DNA of 64,000 nt from Caenimonas aquaedulcis (GTDB lineage Bacteria > Pseudomonadota > Gammaproteobacteria > Burkholderiales > Burkholderiaceae_C): assembly GCF_015831345.1 (NCBI RefSeq), contig NZ_JADWYS010000001.1, forward strand, positions 4,244,618 to 4,308,617. Reading direction: 5' to 3'. This document shows, piece after piece, positions 25,578 to 34,481 of this stretch. Positions within the stretch are counted from its first letter, which is position 1, and every line of letters starts with the position of its first letter. Under the pieces are notes generated by a model. It did no database searches and was not told where the DNA came from. It saw only the letters and a program-made list of their open reading frames with translations. A program made the translations under genes and the position numbers.

Positions 25578-26552
25578 TCAGGGCGCGAGAACGATGCGGC
25601 CCTTGTCGATCACTTCCTTCATGCGCGCGCTGTCCGCCTGCAGGCGTTCGCCGAGCTGCTGCGCAGGCAGGTAGTAGGGCGCCTGCAGCTGGGTTTCGAT
25701 GGACTTGATCACGTCGGGCATCGCGAGCACCTTCTGCATGGCGGCGGTGAGCTTCGCGATCACGGCGTCCGGCGTGCGCGCCGGCGCGAGCAGCACGAGG
25801 TAAGGCTCGATCCCCTCCAGCTCGGCCAGGCCGTATTGCGCAAACAGCGGAACCGGCGGGCCGCCCGCACGCGCGGTGGTGTATGCGAGCGCGCGCAGCG
25901 CCCCGGCGTCGACCTGCGGCTGCAGCGTGGGCACGTTGGTGAGCATCATCTGCACGCGGCCCGCCACGAGGTCCTGCACCGCCGGCGCGCCGCCCTTGTA
26001 CGGCACGTGCACGATCTTCGTGCCCGCGCGCAGGTTGAACAGCTCGGCCGCAAGGTGGTTCAGGTTGCCCACGCCGGAACTCGCGAAGTTCAGCTTGCCC
26101 GGGTTGGCCTTCGCGTAGGCGATGAATTCGGGCAGCGTCTTCGCCGGCACCGAGTTGTGCACGGCCAGCATGTAGCTGGAGCGCGCGACGCCCGCGATGG
26201 GCGCGAAGTCTTTCAGGAAGTCCGGGGACTGCGGCGGCTGCAGCGGCAGGATAACGTGCGTGCTGCCGGCCGTGAACAGCAGCGTGTAGCCGTCCGCGGG
26301 GGCCTTGGCGACCGCGCCCGCCCCGATGGCCGAGTTGGCCCCTGCGCGGTTGTCGATCACGAGCGGCTGTCCCAGCACCTCGCCGAGCCTCGGCCCGACG
26401 ATGCGCATGATCGGGTCCACCGAGCCACCGGGCGGAAAGGGCACGATCACGCGGATGGGATGGTCGGGATAGCCGGCCTGCGCGAAGGCGAGGGGCGCGG
26501 CGACGGCCGTTGCCGCCAGCGCGGCAAGGGATCGCAGGAACTTGCGTTTCAT
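25578..26552 (-). CDS. Bug-family tripartite tricarboxylate transporter receptor
   Basis: A 324-aa periplasmic binding protein: signal peptide (MKRKFLRSLAALAATAVAAPLAFAQ), core YPDHPIRVIVPFPPGGSVDPIMR, ADGYTLLFT and HVPYKGGAP. It ends the minus-strand operon of the BVMO cluster and converges on the racemase gene with a 22-bp gap. Start overlaps the esterase stop (ATGA). It presumably binds the organic acid or ketone used by this cluster. Confidence 0.93.
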   Translation of the reverse strand: MKRKFLRSLAALAATAVAAPLAFAQAGYPDHPIRVIVPFPPGGSVDPIMRIVGPRLGEVLGQPLVIDNRAGANSAIGAGAVAKAPADGYTLLFTAGSTHVILPLQPPQSPDFLKDFAPIAGVARSSYMLAVHNSVPAKTLPEFIAYAKANPGKLNFASSGVGNLNHLAAELFNLRAGTKIVHVPYKGGAPAVQDLVAGRVQMMLTNVPTLQPQVDAGALRALAYTTARAGGPPVPLFAQYGLAELEGIEPYLVLLAPARTPDAVIAKLTAAMQKVLAMPDVIKSIETQLQAPYYLPAQQLGERLQADSARMKEVIDKGRIVLAP

Positions 26553-27514
26553 GGGGCTTCCTTGGTTTGGTCAATGCCCGGGGACAGCATCCGGCGATCG
26601 CGGCAGGCGAGCTCGATCGCGGCCCCCGCCTCTTTCACGGCAGCGGCTGCGTCATCGACCAGGTTGATCATGCGCGCGAATCCGTGCGCGAGCCCGGCGT
26701 AGCGCCTGGCCTCGACGTCGACGGCGGCTTCGCGCAGGCGCGCGGCGTAGGCCTCGGCTTCGTCGCGCAGCACGTCGAACTCCGCCGTCGCGATCCACGC
26801 GGGGGGAACGCCGCGCAAATCGGGTTCGCGCAGCGGCGAGATCCTGGGGTCGTCGCGCGGATGCCCCGCGGCGTAGTGGTCGAAGAACCATCCCATGCTG
26901 CGCCGGGACAGGAGATAGTCCTCGCCGTACCGGCGGTAGCACGCGTTGTCCAGGTCGCTGTCCGTGACCGGGTAGAACAGCAGTTGCAGCGCGATGGTGA
27001 TGTCGTCCTTCAGCGCGAGCGCGCAGGCCGCCGCGAGATTGCCGCCCGCGCTGTCGCCCGCCACCACGAGCGGCAAGCTTTCGAAGCCGAGTTCCGCCCT
27101 GTGCCGCCAGGCCCAATGCAGCGCATCCTGCGCGTCGTGCAGGCCGGCGGGGAAGGGATGTTCGGGCGCGAGCCGGTAATCCACAAGCAGCACCGCGCAT
27201 CCGCTTCCGGCGGCCAGAGCACGGGCGACGATCTCGTAGTCGTCCAGGGTGCCCAGTACCCAGCCGCCGCCGTGCAGGTAGACGACCAGTCCGGCGGCAT
27301 CGCCGAAGGGCCGGAAGAGGCGGCCGGCGATCGTGCCCGCGCGAGTCGGAATCCCCACGTCCTCCACGGCGGCGACGCCGGGCCCCATGCCGTAGGCCGC
27401 GCGCCTGGAAGCGGACATCTCGCGAGCCTGCTGCGGCGTGCAGTCGGCGTAGTCGGGACGGCCGGCCGCGCGGGCCGCGTCGATCATCGAGCGGATGGCG
27501 GGGTGGAACGGCAT
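26549..27514 (-). CDS. HSL-family (family IV) alpha/beta-hydrolase esterase
   Basis: A 321-aa carboxylesterase. Hallmark HGGG oxyanion loop (VYLHGGGWVLG), nucleophile VAGDSAGGNLA, Asp in EFDVLRDEAEAY and His in LAHGFARM. Substrates of this family are short acyl esters and lactones. It overlaps the 3' end of the Baeyer-Villiger gene by 31 bp and the Bug start by ATGA. Hydrolysing the ester or lactone made by that monooxygenase is the natural inference. Confidence 0.92.
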   Translation of the reverse strand: MPFHPAIRSMIDAARAAGRPDYADCTPQQAREMSASRRAAYGMGPGVAAVEDVGIPTRAGTIAGRLFRPFGDAAGLVVYLHGGGWVLGTLDDYEIVARALAAGSGCAVLLVDYRLAPEHPFPAGLHDAQDALHWAWRHRAELGFESLPLVVAGDSAGGNLAAACALALKDDITIALQLLFYPVTDSDLDNACYRRYGEDYLLSRRSMGWFFDHYAAGHPRDDPRISPLREPDLRGVPPAWIATAEFDVLRDEAEAYAARLREAAVDVEARRYAGLAHGFARMINLVDDAAAAVKEAGAAIELACRDRRMLSPGIDQTKEAP

Positions 27515-29136
27515 GATGTTGCGCGGTGCTCGTGGAGCGCGCGAGACAGGTGGAACCCCGGGTAACCGCTGCGGGCCACCTCGTCGCATCGCCTCCGGTA
27601 GTTGCCGTGGCCGCCGAGGTAAGGCATGAAGACGCGAGGCTTGCCGGGAATGTTGGCGCCGGTGTACCAGGACGAAGCGTTGTAGAGCAGCGTCTGCTTC
27701 GCCACTTCGTCCGCGTGCACCACCCAGCGCTCCTGCGCATCCTCGTCCGCCTCGACGCGGTTCATGCCGGCGTGCCGCATGTGCACGAGGAGGTCGGCGA
27801 TCCACTCGACGTGCTGCTCGATCGAGAGAATCACGTTGCTGAGCACCGAAGGGCTGCCCGGCCCGGTGATGTGGAAGAAGTTTGGCAGGCCGGCGGTCAT
27901 GAGTCCCATGTAGGTCCGGGGTCCGTCCTGCCAGCGCTCACGCAGCGAAACGCCCGACGAGGTGCGGATGTCGATGCGGGCGAGGGAACCGGTCATGGCG
28001 TCGAAGCCGGTGGCGAACACGATGGCGTCGAGCGCGTACTCCGCCGCGTCCGTGCGCAGGCCCGCCGGCGTGGCTTCGACGAGCGGATGCTCGGCGATGT
28101 CCACCAGCGTCACGTTGTCGCGGTTGTAGGTCTCGAAGTACCCGCTGCCTGCGCAGAGGCGCTTCGTGCCGATCATGTACCTGGGGCACAGGCGCGCGGC
28201 GACCGCAGGGTCCTTGACGATCTCGCGGATCTTGCGGCGCACGAACTCCGAGGCGATCTCGTTGACTTCCGCGTCGCGCAGGAGGTTGTTGAAGGTCTTG
28301 GTGAAGCCGCCGATGCCGCCCGCATCCCAGCGCGCCTGCAGCACGGCTTCGCGCTCCTGCGGCGTCATCTCGAACGCGGAACGTTCGGGCTGCAGCGAGC
28401 CCGCGACCCCGCCGTGCGACGCGCGGGCGATTTCCCGCAACTCGTCGTAGCGCGCCTTGATCGCCGCTTCGTAGTCCGGGTCCATCGCCTCGTTGCGCGC
28501 GGGCACGCAGTAGTTCGCGGTGCGCTGGAAGACGTGGAGGTGACGGGCCTTTCCCGCAAGTTCGGGGATGATCTGGATACCCGAGGAGCCGGTGCCGATC
28601 ACACCGACGCGCAAGCCGCCGAGGTCCACGGGCTCGTGCGGCCATTCGCCCGTATGAAGCGTTTTGCCGCTGAAACGATCGAGCCCCGGCAGCTTCGGCC
28701 GGGAAGGCGTGGAGAGGCAACCCGTCGCCATGATGAGGTACGTGGCCTCGCAGCTGTCGCCGGTGTCGGTCTCCACGGTCCAGGTGTTGGCGGCTTCGTC
28801 GTAGACCGCCGCCGTGACGCGCGTCGAGAAGGCGATGTGGGGCCGCACCGCCAGTTCGTCCGCGACGTGAGCGGCATAGCGCAGGATTTCAGGCTGCGAC
28901 GAGTAGCGTTCCGGCCAGCGCCACGCCTGCTGCAGCTTCGACGAGAACGAATAGGAGTACTCCAGGCTCTCCACATCGCAGCGCGCGCCGGGATAGCGGT
29001 TCCAGAACCAGGTGCCGCCGACGTCGGCGCCGGCTTCGAAGCCCGCCACGCTCATGCCGGCCTCGAGCAGCTTGTGCAGCATGTAGATGCCGCCGAAGCC
29101 CGCGCCGACCACCACTGCATCGACGCGCCGTGTCAT
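27484..29136 (-). CDS. Flavin-dependent Baeyer-Villiger monooxygenase
   Basis: A 550-aa FAD/NADPH enzyme. FAD site GAGFGGIYM at the N-terminus, NADPH site GTGSSGIQI near residue 190, and between them the BVMO fingerprint FxGxxxHxxxW (FSGKTLHTGEWP). The length and the C-terminal YTGANIPGKPR segment match cyclohexanone/cyclopentadecanone-type enzymes. It inserts oxygen next to a ketone carbonyl to give an ester or lactone. Start overlaps the preceding Bug stop (ATGA). The C-terminal 10 residues lie in the overlap with the esterase gene. Confidence 0.92.
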   Translation of the reverse strand: MTRRVDAVVVGAGFGGIYMLHKLLEAGMSVAGFEAGADVGGTWFWNRYPGARCDVESLEYSYSFSSKLQQAWRWPERYSSQPEILRYAAHVADELAVRPHIAFSTRVTAAVYDEAANTWTVETDTGDSCEATYLIMATGCLSTPSRPKLPGLDRFSGKTLHTGEWPHEPVDLGGLRVGVIGTGSSGIQIIPELAGKARHLHVFQRTANYCVPARNEAMDPDYEAAIKARYDELREIARASHGGVAGSLQPERSAFEMTPQEREAVLQARWDAGGIGGFTKTFNNLLRDAEVNEIASEFVRRKIREIVKDPAVAARLCPRYMIGTKRLCAGSGYFETYNRDNVTLVDIAEHPLVEATPAGLRTDAAEYALDAIVFATGFDAMTGSLARIDIRTSSGVSLRERWQDGPRTYMGLMTAGLPNFFHITGPGSPSVLSNVILSIEQHVEWIADLLVHMRHAGMNRVEADEDAQERWVVHADEVAKQTLLYNASSWYTGANIPGKPRVFMPYLGGHGNYRRRCDEVARSGYPGFHLSRALHEHRATSCRSTPPSAR

Positions 29137-30119
29137 TGGTCGATCTTGATGTTCGCCGCCTTGATCACGTTGGAGAATTCGGCGAGGTTGCTCTTCATCA
29201 ACGCGCTCATCTGCTGCGGTGTCGTGGCGAGGGGCGTCTGGCCCTGGCTTTCCAGGCGCTGCTTCACATCCGGCATGGCGAGCACCTTGGCGATGTCCTG
29301 CGAGACCTTGTCGACGATAGCGGCGGGGGTGTTCGCGGGGGCCCACACGCCCATCCACGACCAGTTGCCCACGCCGAAGCCGGTGAGGCCCGCCTCGGCG
29401 AAGGTGGGCACGTTGGCCAGCAGCGGCAGCCGCTTGTCGGACGTGATGGCGAGCGCCTTGAGTTTGCCGTTCTGGATGTGGTCCAGCACGGCCACGGGAA
29501 CCGAGAAGTACATCTGGACCTGGTTGCTCAGCAGGTCGGTGAGCAGCGGCGCGGCGCCCTTATAGGGCACGTGCAGCATCTTCGTGCCCACCATCATGTT
29601 GTACAGCTCCGCGGCCATGTGGTTGACGTTGCCCGGCCCGGCGGATGCATAGCTGATCTGGCCCGGTCTCGCGCGTGCGAGTGCGGTGAGTTCCGCCAGC
29701 GTGTTCACGCCCAGCGCGGGATTGACCACGAGCACGAACTCCGCGCGGTAGAGGGTGCTTACCGGCGCGAAGTCCTTGAAGTTGTCGTAGGGCAGCTTGG
29801 CGAAGAGCAGCGAGTTGCTCACGTGCGTGCTGGAGGTGAGCAGGAGCGTGTAGCCGTCGGCGGGCGCCTTCGCCACGGCGTCGGTGCCGATGATCGTGCT
29901 GGCGCCGGGCTTGTTGTCCACCACCACCTGCTGGCCCCAGATGTCGCCGAGCTTCTGCCCCAGCAGGCGCGCGACGGGGTCGACGCTGCCGCCGGGCGGG
30001 TAGGGGACCACCAGGCGCACGGGCTTGGCCGGGAAGGCCTGCTGGGCACGGCCGGTCGCAGGGAATGCGGAAGCCAGTGCCAGGCCGGGGAGGGACTGGA
30101 TGAGTGCACGACGTTGCAT
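29133..30119 (-). CDS. Bug-family tripartite tricarboxylate transporter receptor
   Basis: A 328-aa periplasmic binding protein with leader QRRALIQSLPGLALASAFPA, core FPAKPVRLVVPYPPGGSVDPVAR and HVPYKGAAP. The start at 30119 has GGAG 8 bp upstream; an ATG at 30146 would place a candidate -10 and part of the operator inside the gene. First gene of the operon Bug-BVMO-esterase-Bug. That operon holds two Bug receptors, possibly for different ligands or enantiomers (inference). Confidence 0.92.
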   Translation of the reverse strand: MQRRALIQSLPGLALASAFPATGRAQQAFPAKPVRLVVPYPPGGSVDPVARLLGQKLGDIWGQQVVVDNKPGASTIIGTDAVAKAPADGYTLLLTSSTHVSNSLLFAKLPYDNFKDFAPVSTLYRAEFVLVVNPALGVNTLAELTALARARPGQISYASAGPGNVNHMAAELYNMMVGTKMLHVPYKGAAPLLTDLLSNQVQMYFSVPVAVLDHIQNGKLKALAITSDKRLPLLANVPTFAEAGLTGFGVGNWSWMGVWAPANTPAAIVDKVSQDIAKVLAMPDVKQRLESQGQTPLATTPQQMSALMKSNLAEFSNVIKAANIKIDQ

Positions 30120-30148
30120 GGGGTCTCCGGTTGCGGTCTCGGTCATTA

Positions 30149-30163
30149 TGATAGCGCTAACTT
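30149..30163 (-). promoter_or_regulatory. Second copy of motif AAGTTAGCGCTATCA before the BVMO operon
   Basis: On the minus strand the 15-mer is identical to that at 22727-22741. A possible -10 CATAAT (30150-30145) follows it directly and gives a leader of about 20 nt to the start at 30119. The same gap also serves the divergent SulP gene at 30246. Confidence 0.65.
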
Positions 30164-30245
30164 AAAACGGTCTTAGGGATACCCCGCGATCCGCCGCCAC
30201 AGGGCTATTCGTGTGCATGCCAACCCGTGCTATGTTCGCTCCCGT

Positions 30246-32432
30246 ATGACCCCCAGCTCGTTCAACCCGCTGGAATCGACGGCGAACCGCCCCGCGGCCA
30301 GCTGGTCCCGCAGCACCGTGGGCGCGCTGGAAGGGGCGGCATTCACCATCCCGGTCAGCCTGGCCTGTGTCACCCTGGTCTTCGGCCGCATCGGCCCCGA
30401 CATGCTCGCCCACGGCGTGCTCGCCACGCTGCTGGGCCTTGTCCTGGTGCACCTGGCCGGCTCGTTCAACTCGCGGCCCGTGCTCTACTCGGCGCGCTTT
30501 TTCGAGAGCACGACCATCGCGGCGATGCTCGACCAGGCCATCGCCCTCATGGGCGCCTGGGACCTGGCCGACACCCCCGGCACGCGGCTCGCGCTGCTCT
30601 GCGTCATCGGCGCCGGCGCCGGCATCGTGTTCGGCGCGCTGTACCTGGTGCGCGCGGACCGTTTCACCCGCTTCATCCCCGCGCCGGTCTTCGCGGGCTT
30701 TTCGACCAGCATTTCGCTGCTCCTGCTGCTCTCGCAGGCGCGCGGCCTGGCGTCGCTGCTGGCGCGCGACTCCACGCCCGCCGTCATCGCGCTCATCGCA
30801 CTGGCGGCGATGGCCGTCACGTTCGCGGTGCGCCGCTGGCGGCCGCGGTGGCCCGCGTCCGCCCTCGGACTGGCGGCGGGGCTCCTCATCGGGCTGGGCT
30901 GGGTCGCGACGGGGCACAACACGCCCATGGTCGCCGGCACCGCGGCCCAGGCGAGCCTTCCCGTCTTCCTCGCGGATTTCCGCGCGCTCGTGGCGCCGCC
31001 CGTGCAAGGCTGGCTGATCGCGCGCAGCGTCGTCATCGACAGCCTGATTCTGGGGGCGATGATGTTCATCAACACCAACCTCGCGGCCCAGGCGGCGACG
31101 CTCGAGGACCGCCGCACCGGCCGCCGGGGCAACCTCTTCACCGCGGGCGCCGTCACCCTGTCCGCGATCCTCGGGTCCGCCCCCGTCTCCGGCACGATGC
31201 AATCGACCGTGACGGCGATGCGGCAGGTGGCGCTCGGCCCGCGCGTGCTGGCGCTCAGTGCCGCGATCTTCATCGTGGTGTATGCGAGCGGCGTGCTCGG
31301 CTGGGTGCCGCTCGCCGCCGTCTGCGGCGCGCTGCTGTGCGAGGCGTGGTTCATGGCGGACCGCCCCTTCCTCGCGCTCCTGGTGCAATGGGCGAGGCGG
31401 CGCCCGATGGCCGTCAACGCGCGCGAGGACCTGTCCCTCGTCGCTGCCGTCACCGCGACGGCCGTGCTGTTCAACATGGTCGTCGCCGTCTTCGCGGGAC
31501 TGCTGCTCGGCCTGGTGCTGTTCGCAGCGCGCAACGCGCGCCGGCCGGTGCGCAACGTGTGGAGCGGCGTGCAGATGTCCTCGAATTGCGCGCGGTCGCG
31601 CGCGGACCTGCGCGTCCTCGCGGATCACGGCGCGGGCATCAGGATCGTCGAGCTCGAAGGCGACCTGTTCTTCGGCACGGCCGAGGGCCTGGAGCGCATG
31701 CTGCACTCGGGCTGCCGCGGCGCGGAGTGCATCGTGCTGGACTGGTCGCGCGTGCACCATGTGGACACGAGCATCGCCATCGCGGTGGCGCGTTTCGAGC
31801 GCGACGTGCGCCTGCAGTCGGTGATGCTGCTGCATGCGGGCGCGGACGTGCAGGCGGGCAACGTGCGTGGCGAATTGCTGCGCCATTGCCCATCCGCCCG
31901 CCTCGAGCCGGACCTCGACCACGCCCTCGAGCAGGCGGAAAACGAGATGATCCGCCGCTACGCGGCCGGCGGCGGCACGGAGACCACGTCGGTGCAGGAG
32001 GCGCTCACGCTGTTCCGTGGCCTCGACGCGCGCGAGATCGCCCAACTGGAAGACGCGATGAAGCAACGTTTCCTGCCGCGCGGCACGGTCATCTTCTCGG
32101 CCGACGATACGGCCGACGAACTCATGCTGCTGCAACAGGGCTCCGCCGAGATCCTCGTGCGCTCCCCCGAAGGACGCGACATCCGGCTGGCCAGCCTGCG
32201 GCGCGGCGCGACGCTGGGGGAGATCGGCTTCCTCGACGGCGCCAGGCGCTCGGCAACCGCTGTGGCGCGCGAGGATTCCATGGTGGCGGTGCTGAGCCGC
32301 GAAGCGTTCGAATCGCTCAGCGCGCGCGAACCGGCGTTGATCCAGCGGCTGCTGTCGAACATCGCGGTGGACATGGCGGCGCGCCTGCGGCACACCAACC
32401 GGCTGGCGATCGCGCGGACCGCGCAGCGGTGA
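30246..32432 (+). CDS. SulP-family anion transporter fused to STAS and cyclic-nucleotide-binding domains
   Basis: A 728-aa membrane protein. About residues 20-420 form the SulP transmembrane core (many hydrophobic helices; GSAPVSGTMQSTVTAM region). A STAS domain follows (IRIVELEGDLFFGTAEGLERML ... IVLDWSRVHHVDTS, about 455-550). The last 130 residues are a cNMP-binding domain (FSADDTADELMLLQQGSAEI, then GEIGFLDGARRSATAVA). The substrate may be sulfate, bicarbonate or dicarboxylate. The fusion suggests control by a cyclic nucleotide or related ligand. Upstream TATGTT may be a -10 giving a very short leader. Confidence 0.88.
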   Translation: MTPSSFNPLESTANRPAASWSRSTVGALEGAAFTIPVSLACVTLVFGRIGPDMLAHGVLATLLGLVLVHLAGSFNSRPVLYSARFFESTTIAAMLDQAIALMGAWDLADTPGTRLALLCVIGAGAGIVFGALYLVRADRFTRFIPAPVFAGFSTSISLLLLLSQARGLASLLARDSTPAVIALIALAAMAVTFAVRRWRPRWPASALGLAAGLLIGLGWVATGHNTPMVAGTAAQASLPVFLADFRALVAPPVQGWLIARSVVIDSLILGAMMFINTNLAAQAATLEDRRTGRRGNLFTAGAVTLSAILGSAPVSGTMQSTVTAMRQVALGPRVLALSAAIFIVVYASGVLGWVPLAAVCGALLCEAWFMADRPFLALLVQWARRRPMAVNAREDLSLVAAVTATAVLFNMVVAVFAGLLLGLVLFAARNARRPVRNVWSGVQMSSNCARSRADLRVLADHGAGIRIVELEGDLFFGTAEGLERMLHSGCRGAECIVLDWSRVHHVDTSIAIAVARFERDVRLQSVMLLHAGADVQAGNVRGELLRHCPSARLEPDLDHALEQAENEMIRRYAAGGGTETTSVQEALTLFRGLDAREIAQLEDAMKQRFLPRGTVIFSADDTADELMLLQQGSAEILVRSPEGRDIRLASLRRGATLGEIGFLDGARRSATAVAREDSMVAVLSREAFESLSAREPALIQRLLSNIAVDMAARLRHTNRLAIARTAQR

Positions 32433-32489
32433 CGCGCCGGCCCGCGGCGGGCAAGCTCCCGGCTCGGCACGGGCGTACGGACGAGCAGC

Positions 32490-32720
32490 TCAGGAGGACC
32501 GCGACAGGTTGGTCTTGCGGCCCGAACCGCCGAGTGGACCGGACGGGACTTTGCGTCTGGCGGCGGCCTTCGTGCCTCCACCGTGGAGCTGGTTGACGGC
32601 GGCCCATGTGCGCGCCTTCGCCTCCGGGCGGGGAGCCACTCGCGGGTCGTGGTCCTTGTCAATCGCGCCTGCCTGGCGCTTCTGCTTGCCGCCCTGGGCG
32701 GATTTTTCCCCTTGTGGCAT
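32490..32720 (-). CDS. Small basic protein (76 aa), 'plasmid stabilization'-like family
   Basis: Starts MPQGEKSAQGGKQKRQAGAID, then AKARTWAAVNQLHGGG, and ends in a Ser/Gly/Arg/Lys-rich tail. It matches a common short proteobacterial pattern (GDKSKYTDKQKRQA...RAWATVNK) often labelled plasmid stabilization protein, though evidence for that role is thin. The start at 32720 is chosen because it begins the conserved part. Very basic, no membrane segment; possibly DNA- or RNA-associated. Confidence 0.65.
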   Translation of the reverse strand: MPQGEKSAQGGKQKRQAGAIDKDHDPRVAPRPEAKARTWAAVNQLHGGGTKAAARRKVPSGPLGGSGRKTNLSRSS

Positions 32721-32912
32721 GTCGGGCCCCTGCGAGTTCGTGTGCCGCGATGATCGAGCGGCCGTCGCGCTGGCGGCGTCGGACGTAAGGCTATCTGGAA
32801 GACGGCCATGTCGCGCACCGACCGGGGTGGCGGGGCAATTCGTCCCCATCCCATGCCGCCATATCACCTGCTATATATTGATCCGCGTCTCACACCTACA
32901 CAGAGGAATTGC

Positions 32913-33815
32913 ATGTCGATCCAATCCGCCCTGAAACACACGGTCCTCGCACTGGCGGTCGTGGCCGCCGGGCCGCTTTTCGCGCAGGGCACGCCCATCA
33001 ATGCCGCAGCCTTCGATGCGCTGGTCGCCAAAGGGCCCGTCGCCGACGCCGCGACCATCGCGTCCAGCACCTGGGCCACCAAGATCAAGCAGGCCGGCAC
33101 GCTGCGCCTGGGCGGCACGCAAACGTCGAACCTGTTCTCGTCGCTGAACGAAAAGGACGGCAAGATCCGCGGCTTCGACGCCGGGCTCGCGCAGCTCATC
33201 ACCCGCTACATCCTGGGCGATGGGACCAAGTACCGCTTCACGCAAGTCACCTCATCCACGCGCGAGCAGGTGCTCATCAATGACCAGGTGGACGTCGTGC
33301 TCGCCACCTATTCCATCACGCCTCCCCGCGCGGAGAAGATTTCGTTCGCGGGGCCTTACTACACCTCGCAGGCGGGCGTGCTGGTCAAGTCGAACAACAA
33401 GGCGATCCAGTCGTACAACGATCTCGCCGGCAAGAAGACCGCGACCCAGGCCGGATCGACGGGGCCCGCCATCCTCGCGCAGTTCGCGCCGAAGGCCGTG
33501 GTGCAGGAGTTCCAGACGCACCAGGAAGCCCTGGACGCGCTGCGCCAGGGACGCGTGGATGCTTACGTGACCGACTACACGCTGCTGCTCAACGTGCTCA
33601 GCCTTGGAACGGGCGACGCGCAACTCGCAGGCGCACCTTTCGGCCCCCAGGACCTCTATGGCGTCGGGCTGCCCAAGGGCTCGGACGGCGTGGCCTTCGT
33701 CAACGCCTTCCTGAAGAAGATCGAAGCCGACGGCACGTGGGCGAAGCTCTGGACCGTGTCCATCGGGCAGCGCACCGGCAGCACGAACGTCCCGACGCCG
33801 CCTCCGCTGCCGTAA
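32913..33815 (+). CDS. Polar amino acid ABC transporter substrate-binding protein
   Basis: A 300-aa periplasmic protein: signal peptide (HTVLALAVVAAGPLFAQG), then family 3 solute-binding domain (IKQAGTLRLGGTQTSNLFSSLNEKDGKIRGFDAGLAQLI, ATYSITPPRAEKISFAGPYY, ALRQGRVDAYVTDYTLLL). The pattern is closest to glutamate/aspartate-type receptors. An AGAGGAA ribosome site precedes 32913 and a TATATATTG -10-like box lies near 32871. It heads an operon with two permeases; the ATPase is not encoded here. Confidence 0.9.
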   Translation: MSIQSALKHTVLALAVVAAGPLFAQGTPINAAAFDALVAKGPVADAATIASSTWATKIKQAGTLRLGGTQTSNLFSSLNEKDGKIRGFDAGLAQLITRYILGDGTKYRFTQVTSSTREQVLINDQVDVVLATYSITPPRAEKISFAGPYYTSQAGVLVKSNNKAIQSYNDLAGKKTATQAGSTGPAILAQFAPKAVVQEFQTHQEALDALRQGRVDAYVTDYTLLLNVLSLGTGDAQLAGAPFGPQDLYGVGLPKGSDGVAFVNAFLKKIEADGTWAKLWTVSIGQRTGSTNVPTPPPLP

Positions 33816-33818
33816 GCG

Positions 33819-34481
33819 ATGGACAGTGTCCTCCGCCTCTGGGCGAACTACGGGCCTGCCTTCGGGCAGGCCCTGTTGCTCACGTGGAAGCTCACGGCGA
33901 TATCGTTCGTGGCCGGCTTCGCACTGGGCGTGGTCGTGACGGTGGCGCGGCTCCTGCCGCTGCCGCCGCTGCGCTTCATCCTGACGGGCTACGTGGAGAT
34001 CTTCCGCAACATTCCCAGCGCGGCGCTGCTCATCTTCATCGTGTTCGCGCTGCCCGACCTGAATGTCCTGATCGACTATGAACCCAGCGTGATCCTCACC
34101 CTGGTGCTGGTCTGTTCGGCCTTCACCGCGGACTACCTGCGCGCAGGCATCAACACCGTCGGCGGCGGGCAGGTCGAAGCCGCACGCAGCCTCGGCATGC
34201 GCCCGATGCGCATCATTTCCACGGTGGTGTTGCCGCAGGCGCTGCGCGCGGTGGTGCAGCCCATGACCTCGCTGCTGATTGCGCTGATGCTGTCGACCTC
34301 GCTGGCGTCGCAGGTGCCGTTCCCGGGCAAGGAGCTCACAACGCTCGTCGCCAAGATCGCCAACGACTCCGCCGCCGGCATGGCCGCGTTCGCGGTCGCC
34401 GCCGCGATGTATGTGATCTCAGGCCTGCTCATCGCCTGGGCCGGCGCCACGCTGGAGAAGAAGGTGCGAATCCTGCGATGA
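33819..34481 (+). CDS. Amino acid ABC transporter permease 1
   Basis: A 220-aa inner-membrane permease of the HisMQ/GltJK type with about five helices. The EAA-loop (AARSLGMRPMRIISTVVLPQALR) that contacts the ATPase is intact. Begins 3 bp after the receptor gene and ends in an ATGA overlap with the second permease. Confidence 0.9.
   Translation: MDSVLRLWANYGPAFGQALLLTWKLTAISFVAGFALGVVVTVARLLPLPPLRFILTGYVEIFRNIPSAALLIFIVFALPDLNVLIDYEPSVILTLVLVCSAFTADYLRAGINTVGGGQVEAARSLGMRPMRIISTVVLPQALRAVVQPMTSLLIALMLSTSLASQVPFPGKELTTLVAKIANDSAAGMAAFAVAAAMYVISGLLIAWAGATLEKKVRILR

Noticed and set aside
22727..30163. 15-bp inverted motifs as transposon terminal repeats
   Set aside because: No transposase, no target duplication, and both copies sit at promoter positions, so a shared operator is the simpler reading.
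30162..32393. Long minus-strand open frame opposite the SulP gene
   Set aside because: It is rich in His, Arg, Gly and Ala without domain motifs, typical of the antisense frame of GC-rich coding DNA; the plus strand encodes an intact SulP-STAS-cNMP protein.
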